From positions 12,627,475 through 12,691,474 of the forward strand of contig OW121742.1 in the NCBI GenBank assembly GCA_933228675.1: a DNA stretch of 64,000 nt, given 5' to 3'. The first letter of the stretch is position 1. Each line of letters begins with the position of its first letter. The notes beneath the pieces are model-generated. The model did not search any database, was not told where the DNA came from, and saw nothing but the letters and a program-made list of their open reading frames with translations. Positions 45,746 through 55,975 of the stretch are shown one piece after another. This DNA is from Stomorhina lunata. Its lineage: Eukaryota > Arthropoda > Insecta > Diptera > Rhiniidae. The position numbers and the translations under genes are program-made.

Positions 45746-46970
45746 ATTTAAGTTGGCATCACTTTTTTAACTGGCGGCCATTTTGTCAGCTGTCAAGTGA
45801 TTAATATTTAGTTTGGTTTGCCATTTCATCATGAACAGGTTGACAAAAGAACAACTCTTGCAAATCTTTCAAATTTATTTCGAAAATAATGGTTCAGTTC
45901 GCGAAGTTTACCGCAAGCTCCGTCCATTTTATGGTCGACATAATCGTCCATCAGAGCAATTAATTCGGTTAACCATGGATCGTTTTCGCACTACGTTTAC
46001 TCTATGTGATAATACGCATCCGCAGCGACGTCGAACAGTGCGCACCGAAGAAACAATTGCCGCTGTAGAGCAAAGTGTAGAAGAGGACATGAATGAATCG
46101 ATTCGCCACCGTGCACAGCAATTGGAGCTTTGTCTATCAACTTTATGGAAGATTTTGCGCAAAGATCTTGGCTTGCGACCTTAAAAGATCCAGCTTGTGC
46201 AAGAATTAAAGCCGCGAGACCATGCAATGCGTCGTGATTTTGGTGTATGGGCCGAAAATGAGATTGATCTCGATGCTGCTTTTCATCGCAAAATTTTGTT
46301 TGCCGCATTTGGAGTGAAGAGAATCCACATGAGACCCTTAAGACGCCATTACATCCACAAAAACTGACTGTTTGGTGTGCTCTATGGGCTGGTGGAGTCA
46401 TTGGGCCATACTTCTTCCGAAATAATGTTGGAGAGTCAGTTACCATAAATGGAGACCGGTATAGAGCCATGATAACCGACTATTTTGTTCCCCAATTGGA
46501 TGGCATGAATGTGGATGAGTTGTGGTTCCAACAAGACGGCGCTACATGCCACACAGCGCACGTCACAATTGATTTATTGAAGGAAACATCCGATGAGCGC
46601 ATAATTTCGCGGAATGGACCTGCCAATTGGCCACCAAGATCGTGCGATTTGACACCACTGGATTATTTTCTTTGGGGATATGTGAAGTCGCTCGGCTACG
46701 CCAACAAACCAGAAACGTTAGGGGACTTGGAAGCCAACATTCGTGGCGTTATTGCCAACATACGGCCCCATATGCTCGAAAAAGTAGTTGAAAATTGGAC
46801 CTGTAGAATTGGCTTTATTCGAGCCAGCCGCTGCGGCCACAAGCCCGAAATCATATTTAAACATTAATGGCATAAAATTATCCTTCCAATAAAGCCAAAT
46901 TGATGGACATTAAAACGATTTTCTTGTGTTTTATTTCAATTCGAAGTTCTATACCTCTAAAAAAACACCC
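45745..46970 (+). mobile_element. Tc1/mariner element, DD41D type, 5' end lost
   Basis: The 3' end (about 46,930-46,970: GAAGTTCTATACCTCTAAAA then AAACACCC) looks like an inverted terminal repeat, but no matching left end precedes the transposase; the 5' leader begins abruptly after TATATATAT. From memory, related insect elements have the mirrored end (GGGTGTTTT...) there, so I infer loss of the left terminus. The element lies within a CTATAG repeat remnant. Confidence 0.8.
45831..46867 (+). pseudogene. DD41D mariner transposase pseudogene, catalytic deletion
   Basis: Starts at ATG 45831 (MNRLTKEQLLQIFQIYFENN, an N-terminal helix-turn-helix). An in-frame TAA at 46182-46184 follows LGLRP, with clear homology beyond it (KIQLVQELKPRDHAMRRDF). 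At about 46,299 the frame jumps from HRKILF to CRIWSEENPHETLKT: compared with the element at 41-42 kb, about 16 residues holding the first catalytic Asp (SDEAHF) are gone. The last part (46469-46867) keeps WFQQDGATCHTA and SCDLTPLDYFLWGY with 41 residues between the Asp residues. It cannot be active. Confidence 0.92.
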
Positions 46971-48222
46971 ATTATATTTCTGGTTTAATTTTAATCTAAA
47001 TACATAATTTTCGTTTAAATATTGCTATATATTGGAACTATTCCAATTTGTAAACTTTTGAAAACTGTAGATAGGTTATTTCGTCTTTTAGGTGACGATA
47101 TAGAAAAATACCGATCTATATACAGACCTAAGTGTTATACTAAAAAGGTAGTCTTTACTTTGACTTAAGTCTTTTACCCTAATTATAGTCTTATACTCAG
47201 ACTTTAGCCTTATACACAAACTGTCATATCCCAGACTTTCACTCAGACTAACGTCCTTTTTCAGTCTATTATCCTTTCCAATACTTTGTACTATACACTC
47301 TTAAGTCCCATCTCTTTCGTCTCTCTTCATTATACCAACATTTATCGCTATTTACATTTTCATTGTTTCTCTTAAGTGTAAAGGAAATGTAGGTCTACTG
47401 AGTAAACAAGAGTAAGTAAATTGCTTGTATATGTTTGTGTTTATTTATTATGTAGCATATCCTTAAATTATCCTTATTGTTACAAACACTCTTGTATAAG
47501 TATGTGCGTCATACATTATTAATTTATAGGGTTGTTAATAATTTCTATAAATTCAATAATAATAAACCCACCAACTGAGCGCAATAAGTTACTTCGGTGG
47601 TTGATTTTAATGTAATTAAAAAAAGTTACGTTCGTCTAACGAAAAGACGACAAGCAGTAATGAAAGGAGTTGAAGTAAATTGAAAAGGTTTTGAGACTTA
47701 ATAGGAACTTATTTAGGTCTTAAGATAATTGAGGGAAGGGTAAAAGCTTTAGCTTTTAGAATTTATTTAAAAGTTAGTTTATTTTAGCTTTTTCAAGAAG
47801 TTATGAAATTTTATAAAATTTCGAATCTTAAAATCTGTAAGATCTATTTCAGCACCACAATTATTCTAAACAGATGTTAATTGAATAACCAACTAACAAC
47901 CAATTTCAAAACTAATTCAAAAAAAAATTTTGTGTCCTTTTGTTTCCTAACATTATGCTTCTTTTATTTCAATGGTTTAATATTTGAAATTATTTGTGTA
48001 ATGTTACTAAAAGCAAAAAATATTAACTCAAACAAAGAACAAAAAAAAAGGGATCAAGATCAAATAATTGTGGGTATTTTAACCCCAATTCATATATAAG
48101 TAGTTCATAGTTCCACTTCTACAAGTCTTTTAAGTAAAAAAAGGTATATGAGTATTGTTTTGTTCAAATATAGAAGAACATTTTATTTCTATTCATTTTA
48201 TATGTTTATACGATTTACTTTT
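46971..48222. other. Unique spacer with a short degenerate repeat
   Basis: At 47,120-47,300 a loose repeat of AGTCTTATACTCAGACTTTA is visible, period about 25-30 bp. The remainder is unique AT-rich DNA with small unrecognised frames. Confidence 0.5.
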
Positions 48223-48347
48223 GATACCCTACACTAACATTGATGCACTGGTGCTGATGTTTGCAATGCACAGAGATATTGATCTGACTCTCACCTTCGA
48301 CTAAGTGTTACGGAGTCGATTTTACGATGTCTGTCCTGATGAATGGA

Positions 48348-48453
48348 CTCACTCATTCCATTACTTTTGGTATTCCTTCCCAATATTTTTTATATAACTC
48401 TCACTCACTCATTCCATTACTTTTGGTATTCCTTCCCAATATTTTTTATATAA
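48348..48453. repeat. 56-bp tandem duplication
   Basis: CTCACTCATTCCATTACTTT and the following bases, to TATATAA, occur at 48348-48397 and again at 48404-48453 without differences over about 50 bp. Recent. Confidence 0.9.
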
Positions 48454-48784
48454 AAATAAATTACACTGTGCTAGTTGAAAAAACGACAAAAGTTAACCCT
48501 AGTGGGTAGAGATAATTTGAGTACGCTGAATTCAATGGTGCTAACCGTTTTTTAGGTTAGCTATAGTTTTCGAGATATAGCTTTATTTAAAAATTGTGGA
48601 GGTTAATAATAATAATTTCCTCGACAATATTTCAATTGGAACAAGTGGTACTTCTCTCAGAATGGTGAAGGTTGCGCAAGAAATATTTACATAACTCGAA
48701 AACAGTTTGCTTTCATGAACTTAGTAAAAAAAACAAAATTCGGCTACAAAATTATCTTTCAGAACCACACATTATTTTCTTATT

Positions 48785-49160
48785 TTTAATTTTATAGTAA
48801 AAATTTTTTAAACAAAAAATTTTCTAAAAAATTTTTTTGAATGAAAAATTTTCTCCAAAAATTTTCTAAAAAAAATTTTATAACGAAAAATTTTCTAAAA
48901 AAATTTTATAGCAAAAAATATTATGACGAAAAATTTTCTAGAAAAATTTTTACAACGAAAAATTTTCTATAAATATTTTTATAACAAAAAATTTTCTATA
49001 AAATTTCTTATAACACAACATTTTTGCAACTAACAATTTTTTACAAAAATTTTTATAAGGATAATTTTACGTTTAAAATTTTTCTAACAAAAAATTTTCT
49101 ATCGAAATTTTTATAAAAAAAAAATTTCTAGAAAAATTTTTATAAAGAAAAATTTTCTGG
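48785..49160. repeat. Degenerate array J
   Basis: Words AACGAAAAATTTTCTA with AAAAATTTTTATA resemble array A (28-31 bp spacing), but the palindrome is mostly broken (CTAGAAAA, CTAAAAAA). Confidence 0.7.
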
Positions 49161-49241
49161 GAATTAATTATTCGAACTTTAAATTGAATTAATTGAAAAA
49201 TTAGGATTTATCAGGCTTGAGTTCATTTTTAATTTTCAAAT

Positions 49242-49502
49242 TATTAATTTGAAAATTTGAAAGTAATAATGTGGAGAAAAACTGAAAAAAATATTTTTGA
49301 TCGCGGCTAGTGGATTGCAATTTCTGTCCCGTCACAGGACGTCATCATTGATGATTATCTCTGCAATTTGATAACTCGACTGTGGTCGAGGGCGCTAAGT
49401 GCTGATGACGTCCTGTGGCGGGACAGAAATTGCAATCCACTAGCCGCGATCAAAAATAATTTTTTCAGTTTTTCTCCACATTATTACTTTCAAATTAATA
49501 AT
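49242..49502. mobile_element. Long foldback with GC-rich arms
   Basis: Arms at 49242-49347 and 49403-49502 are inverted copies of about 100 bp with only a few mismatches and a 9-bp indel, around a 55-bp loop. The arms include GATCGCGGCTAGTGGATTGC and TTTCTGTCCCG, much more GC-rich than the surroundings. No coding. It is probably a foldback DNA element; a read-through transcript would form a nearly perfect double-stranded hairpin. Confidence 0.9.
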
Positions 49503-49598
49503 ATGATAATAGTTATGATCATTCCATCGTATATAACCTCAATGGTGTGTGGTATCATTAAGTCGGACTTGACCGACTTCAATACTTTCTTACTTGTT

Positions 49599-50390
49599 CT
49601 TTTTATAAATGTTTGTTACTTGTATTAACTTAAATGTACTTTCACAACACGAGTCACCACTACTACGGCTGGCTCGTTTCCAAACAAAAAAACAGGGGGA
49701 AAAAGAGGGTCAGTCACCAGACAACAGAGAAATATTTTACAATACAAAAGTAAGAAATACCCACTCACACTTTAATTTTCAAACCGGCACAAATACAATC
49801 AATAAAATAAAAATGCAAATACTTTACACCCGGTTAGGGAGTGTGAGTCAAAAAATGCATAAAAACGGCAGCAGGAACATGAATAAACATGCTCTACTTT
49901 TTATAGAATATTATAAAGAAGTGCTGAAGGAGAAGTGTGAGTTTTGTATTCAAGTCGGTCTGGTCTGATTGTCTATCAGACTCTGGCTGGCTGCTTAATT
50001 TGCTTTGACTCTATTCTTATAAATAAAAGTTGAGGGTGTATTTTTATCCACCAATTCCATAAATAGCAAAACTGTATGAACATCATTATGATGATACTCA
50101 TACCAAAAATAAATTGTGATACAAATATTTTCATCGTCATATTGATATTTTTACTTTACTTTTAACATATGTATGTATGTATGTGCAGATGTGAGATATT
50201 TGTGTATTTTTATTATATGGTTGCAAGGCTATTGTAATACCAGCATACAACAAACAGATTTATTAAGATTATATCTTATTTGGATTAAGAAACGGTACAG
50301 TTGCAATTTGGTCAAGAGGAACGAGGATTTTAGAATCAAAATAGTAGTTAACATCACAAAGGCAACAATAACATATTTTTAAATTAAAAA
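49599..50390. other. Unique spacer
   Basis: A 119-codon frame at 49609-49968 (+) has no recognisable domain or composition of a real gene. A (TATG)n tract is at 50168-50184. Confidence 0.45.
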
Positions 50391-51265
50391 ATTTCTAGAA
50401 AATATAAGATTTTCTATAGAAAATATAAGATTTTCTATAGAAAATATAAGATTTTCTATACAAAATATAAGATTTTCTATACAAAATATAAGATTTTCTA
50501 TACAAAATATAAGATTTTCTATAGAAAATATAAGATTTTCTATAGAAAATATAAGATTTTCTATAGAAAATATAAGATTTTCTATAGAAAATATAAGATT
50601 TTCTATAGAAAATATAAGATTTTCTATACAAAATATAAGATTTTCTATAGAAAATATAAGATTTTCTATAGAAAATATAAGATTTTCTATAGAAAATATA
50701 AGATTTTCTATAGAAAATAAAAGATTTTCTATAGAAAATATAAGATTTTCTATAGAAAATATAAGATTTTCTATAGAAAATAAAAGATTTTCTATAGAAA
50801 ATATAAGATTTTCTATAGAAAATATAAGATTTTCTATAGAAAATATAAGATTTTCTATAGAAAATATAAGATTTTCTATAGAAAATATAAGATTTTCTAT
50901 AGAAAATATAAGATTTTCTATAAAAAATATAAGATTTTCTATAGAAAATATAAGATTTTCTATAGAAAATATAAGATTTTCTATAGAAAATATAAGATTT
51001 TCTATAGAAAATATAAGATTTTCTATAGAAAATATAAGATTTTCTATAGAAAATATAAGATTTTCTATAGAAGATATAAGATTTTCTATAGAAGATATAA
51101 GATTTTCTGTAGAAAATATAAGATTTTCTATAGAAAATATAAGATTTTCTATAGAAAATATAAGATTTTCTATAGAACATATAAGATTTTCTATAGAAAA
51201 TATAAGATTTTCTATGGAAAATATAAGATTTTCTATAGAAAATATAAGATTTTCTATAGAAAATG
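50391..51265. repeat. 21-bp minisatellite array K (CTATAG core)
   Basis: About 41 copies of a 21-bp unit, AATATAAGATTTTCTATAGA plus A, highly homogeneous; commonest variants are CTATACAA, AATAAAAG and GAAGATATAAG. Because 21 is a multiple of 3 and two minus-strand frames lack stops, it gives open frames of about 300 codons made of IFSIENL or YRKSYIF heptads. I see no promoter, splice signal or non-repeat domain, so I treat these as artefacts. Uniformity implies recent expansion. Confidence 0.95.
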
Positions 51266-52295
51266 TAATTTTCCATATTATGACTAGAAATTTATGTATG
51301 TATGTATGTATACTCATACTTAAGTACATTTTAATTCTTTAATGGTATATCAATAGATTTTACCCAATTTTCTAAGTAAGATAATAAAATATGTTTTACT
51401 GAAATGATTAAAAGAAAATGAATGAAGCTGAATATTGTTAAAAGATGATCAAATCAACAAAAAAAAGGGAACATCCAAAAATCTATTACAAAAAAAATTT
51501 ATTGCATACGATTAGTCATACATACAGATGTAAAAGAAAATATTCATTCATACGACTATTTATATAGAAGGAAAATGAGAAGAGACAATAAAACATAAAA
51601 AGGAAATATACATATAATGTTACATGTGTATGTATGTACGAGTATGTAAGAATGTAACGTATAAATTTATGCATATGTATATAAAATATGTGTAGATACT
51701 TACTAATTCTATATTTTCTCAAAGACTTACAAACAAAAAAATTATATTAAATCATTTTATAAACAAGACTTAAGAACCAAGTACCCAAATGTAATGGCAA
51801 CGGCAGAGGAAATCTAGTCAAAGAAAAAATCACACATTTGGGATTTGGTTTTGTTGCCAGTCACACACAACTTCTGATCATAGGTATGGGAGGAATGAAG
51901 CTGTGGAAGCAGGATTGTTAGGAAAAGCAAAAAAGAATATTCTATATGGGAAGACGATGGATGGGTATTATGAGGGAGGAAAGCAAACAACAAAGAACGA
52001 GAAGAAAAAAGAAAACATTTGTGTATATTTTACTTTAAGAAACAATCAATTCCAATTGACACGTGCACAACATCAAAACACAACAAAATACTAAGTAAAA
52101 ACATACTCGTAAATACCAAGTTAGAAAAACATACAGTCAGATACGCTTAAACGTTTACACAGGGGAAGAGAAAGATCCCAGTGGGAAACATTTTCAGGGG
52201 GTGATGCTTCAAAAATATATGTTTACTACTTTATAGAAAATATGAATATGGATAATACTGTCTGTTAACTTTTTTAAGAGAATAAAATACTATAA
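51266..52295. other. Unique spacer with TATG microsatellites
   Basis: (TATG)n at 51294-51312 and ACATGTGTATGTATG-like sequence near 51625-51645. No gene. Confidence 0.5.
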
Positions 52296-52739
52296 AAATT
52301 TCCTTATCAATTTAGATCTCTTACCAGGCTTACATTCCAAAGGCAAAAAGTAATGAGTGTCCAAGAGCAACAATGTTATTCTAAGCATTTTTAGAACAGA
52401 ACAAGAAAAAACATTAAAAATAAAATACTCTATTTATATAGACATTCTAACTTATTCTTCTGAAACCCTTCTGAAAGACCTTCTTGCAAAGGCCTGCAAA
52501 TCTTTAAAACTTTTAGCATTCAAAAATTAGTTTTTACCACTTTTTTTAAAATTTTTCATATAAAAGTCAGATAGTCTTTTTCTAAAATTTTTAAAAATTA
52601 TAAAATTTTCTTTCGAAATTCAGATCTCTTACCAGAATCATATTGAGCAGGAAACTAGTAACCTTTTTTCTCTAATGACTTCTTTTTAAGCTCTTCATAA
52701 CATAACCTGATACAACTTTTTATAACGTTTATCCAGGGC
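52296..52739 (+). repeat. Direct repeat of about 309 bp, left pair
   Basis: GATCTCTTACCAGNNTNACATT-like starts occur at 52313 and 52622 (309 bp apart), each followed by a match of TTCTGAAAC...AAGGCCTGCAAAT type. The second copy is cut short at about 52,740. Further copies follow at 53,935-54,320. Confidence 0.7.
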
Positions 52740-52925
52740 TGTATAAGAAAAAATTTTCTTTACCAAATAATTTGTATAGGGAAATTTTCAATACCAAAAA
52801 TTGTATATGAAAAATTTTTCTATTCAAAAAATTGTTTATGAAAAAATTTTGTTAACAAAATAATTTGTATAGGGAAATTTTCAAAAGAAAAAATTTTAAA
52901 TGAAAAATTCCACTATAGAAAAAAT
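52740..52925. repeat. Short degenerate AT repeat
   Basis: Words TTGTATAGGGAAATTTTC and AATACCAAAAATTGTATATG, period about 30-40 bp. It sits between the 309-bp module and the foldback. Confidence 0.55.
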
Positions 52926-52930
52926 ATGGA

Positions 52931-53880
52931 ACAAGTCTAGATCAGGTGAACTGCACCGATTTTTTTGAAATTTTTTTCCTGATAAGGACTTTAAATAGCT
53001 TTTGTTTTTATGGGCAAGAAACTTTTGGTTTGTGAGATATAGTGATTTAAAGTTCCGAAATATAAGTAGGTATATCTCTCTTAATGTAGGACCGATTGCG
53101 ACAATATGTATGTCATGTGAAAGTGCACCGAAATATCTTTCAGATAAGATAATTTGTTTTACCATTTATTAACCCATTAAGGAAGCAAAAATGTCCATAT
53201 CTCGAAAACCGGTCGATATAACGTTATACTATGATATATAGATTTTTGAAATAATTTTTCAAAATAAATTTTTAATTAACTTTAACCATTAATGTTCAAA
53301 AAAAAATTTAGTAAGCGCTGCAGCCAAAATGTTCTAATGTTCCTAAAACTGAAAGTTCTTTATGGCTATAAAAATGTTTAAAATCGGTGCAGTTCAATTA
53401 AACTAGACTTTAAAAATGAAAGATAAAAAAATCAACTTTAAACCCCAATATCTTTGTTATCTTAAAAGATATCAGCTAATTATTAGTATCAGATGAAACC
53501 TTAAAAGGTCGACTACTTATGTCTATACATCATTGGATTACGTTATATCGGTCAGTTTTCAAGATATGGACTTTTTTGCTAAAAAACCAAGGGTAAAATT
53601 TAACATTTGCTGATAAGTTCCTTAATGGGTTAATGAAAGGTAAAAAAGGTTATATCATTTAAAAGATATTTTGAAGCACTTTGACATGACATATATATCG
53701 TAACTATCGGTTCAAAATTAAGAGTAATAAATCGATTTATATTTCGGAACTTTAAAGCACTGTATCTCCTAAACTAAAAGGTTCTTGCCAAAAATTTGTA
53801 TACAAGTGTTCTTAAAATTAAAAGTTCTTTATGGGCTTTAAAAATCGCCAAAATGCCAATAAATCGGCAAATCTGGCAGA
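52931..53880. mobile_element. Large imperfect foldback, about 0.95 kb
   Basis: The left arm (about 52,931-53,275) and right arm (about 53,520-53,860) are inverted relatives: CAAGAAACTTTTGG, TTTAAAGTTCCGAAATATAA, TATGTCATGT and TTAACCCATTAAGGAA in the left arm all have complements in order in the right arm. A further inverted piece of the left tip (AAATCGGTGCAGTTCAATT, near 53,382) lies in the middle. The arms are clearly diverged, so the element is old. No transposase seen; class unknown. Confidence 0.7.
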
Positions 53881-53934
53881 CCTGCGTTTATCAAAAAGTG
53901 TTGCTCTCTTATTTAAAAAAAAAAATATTTAAAC

Positions 53935-54320
53935 TTTCTTTCTTGTGAAGCCCTTTCAAGAAGCGCTTGCAGGCAAAGGCCTGCACATATTTAACATTTT
54001 ATACCTTTAAAATTTTCTTTAAAAGAATTAATTTTAAACGTCAGACTATCTTTTTCTAAAGGAATCCAAAATCTAAATTGATAAAGAAAATTTCATCTCT
54101 ATCAATTCAGATTCCTTACCAGAATCACATTAAGGAGGCAAATAGTAATGTGTCTACATTTTTGGGACCACGTTACTTTCAAGGCTTCTTTTCTAAACTC
54201 TTCAAAGCAAAACTAGTCAAAACTTTAAATAAAGTTTATTAAAACGTTTGGTATCTTAATTATTCATAAAGACATTCTAAACCTCATTCTTCTGAAGGTC
54301 TTTAAGTAAAAATATATGTA
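53935..54320 (+). repeat. Direct repeat of about 309 bp, right pair
   Basis: GAAGCCCTTTCAAGAAG and GCAAAGGCCTGCACATATTT correspond to 52,460-52,510. GATTCCTTACCAGAATCACA at about 54,109 starts another module, and ACATTCTAAACCTCATTCTT at about 54,273 matches 52,443-52,460. So the foldback probably inserted into a pre-existing tandem repeat. Confidence 0.7.
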
Positions 54321-55119
54321 GAGGCATATAATGATTCAGCATTTTCTATTTGTACAACTATTAAAATTGAAAACCATAAAAATGACCTTACTCTCAATGG
54401 CACTACATGGCGAAGAATTCAATAATATCAGTAGACACCAAGACCTCGTTTATTTCCCATTGGGATCTTTAACACAAATACTTAAAAACATATACATACA
54501 TAAGCATAAATGTTTGTGTAAATTTGTATTTAAATAAATAGTCAAATGATTTCTTTTTTCATTACTTCTCTGTTCTAAGGAACATCGTCATCATCCTCAT
54601 CATAAAGACGCAAAGACAGACGCTTATGAAGAATGAAACATTCGGTGACAGTTGTATGAAATTTTATTTAATATTCTATTTTTACTCACAAACATCCAAC
54701 TCGACATAAAAGTATTTTTCTACTTTTCCACAACATGAAACAAAGATTCCCTGGGTTGTTTACAGTAAAATTTCTACTTTGTACCAAAAACATTTTGTCT
54801 CTAAATGAAATGAAGTTTAGAAGTCGAAAGTTGGGGGGGGGGGGGGGTGAGGGGTGAATACAAAGTTTTGCCTTTAAACCTTGTTAAACGGGCAAAACTC
54901 TTATGAAAGCCTTGAGTTTAATTTAAGAGCCTGTACGGAATTAGCTAAAGTTGTCTCTTTGATTTGTATTAGCTTTAGAGCTCCTTTGACTAAAAGATAT
55001 ATCAAAGAAAGAAAAATTTGTTTTTGGTTACTGAGTTCCTGGGTTGCTTTAAAGCGAAATGAAGAAGGGTTTTTAATCAGTGTTTAAGATGTACCCTTTT
55101 ATACCTTTTAGATATCAAC
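54321..55119. other. Unique spacer with a G15 tract
   Basis: No gene seen. A run of 15 G (54833-54847), followed by TGAGGGG, stands out. Confidence 0.55.
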
Positions 55120-55310
55120 AATTTTTTGCAGAAAATTTTCCGATAAAAAAATGTTTCTATAGAAAATTTTTTTATGCCGAAAATTATTCTACAGAAATTA
55201 TAAAAAAGTAAAGTCTTTATATAAAATTTTGCGACATAAAATTTTTCTATAGAAAATGTTTTGATATCAAATTTTTCTACTTTATCGATATCAAAAATTT
55301 GTCAATATCA
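55120..55310. repeat. Short CTATAG repeat remnant (array L, left outlier)
   Basis: AAATTTTTCTATAGAAAATTT units with GATATCAAA spacers, five or six and irregular, separated from array L by 660 bp of unique DNA. Confidence 0.65.
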
Positions 55311-55975
55311 ATCTTTTTTTTTTTTTTTTTGTTTTAGCAAGGGATCATAGATCCTGTATAGCTTAATATTCTATACTGAGTATTAAAATACCTTTCATTG
55401 CCATATAAATATGAATAAACTAAAAGATATTTCAGTTTTCATTTTTGGGGATATTCTGATCTGACTAAAGCGTCACAGTATTTACCGCATATCAACATAT
55501 TTTATTTCAAAATTTATCCAACAATACAACAACGGAAGCGACACAATACTCAAATCACAGGGAAACCAAAAACAAAGTGAAAATATGTTCGTATAAGGTA
55601 CATTTACACTAAATACATAAATGCAAACACGTAAATATGTACGTACGGATGTGTGTAGGTATGTAGAATTATAGGTATGTGATATAAAAAAAATGTATAT
55701 AAATCTATAAGTAAGTCTCAATGCGTCATACAAATAATCACAAAAAAATCTTTACGGAATCTATATAGAGGTTTCCGATGAATGTATATCAAAATATTTG
55801 ATTTTCATTGCGTCTCCGGTTTATATGAGTACCTAGTACTTAAATTGTACATACATTTTTATTCTTATATATTTATGTGAATATTCATTTATTCATTTCT
55901 ACAAAGATATCAGCACATTTACACACGTATTGGGGTACCCTACATCATAACAGGGACGAAATGATATCAAAAAAA
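55311..55975. other. Unique spacer
   Basis: A T17-type tract near 55,314-55,331 and CACGTAAATATGTACGTACG-like simple sequence. No gene. Confidence 0.5.

Larger units (their letters stand above)
48223..49598 (-). repeat. Repeat R, inverted copy with rearranged interior
   Basis: The left edge (48223-48345: ATACCCTACACTAACATTGA ... GGAGTCGATTTTACGATGTC) is the inverted R terminus, and the right edge (49525-49598, ending CTTACTTGTT) is the inverted R start, including GTCGGACTTGACCGAC. The central body differs from other copies and contains a 56-bp tandem duplication (48348-48453), a SINE-like word (48635-48665), array J and a foldback. I infer an R copy invaded by other repeats; two independent end fragments are possible. 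Confidence 0.6.

Noticed and set aside
50379..51329. A 316-codon reading frame of heptad repeats as a gene
   Set aside because: It follows only from a 21-bp period without stops; two frames are open at once and no non-repeat domain or gene signal is present.
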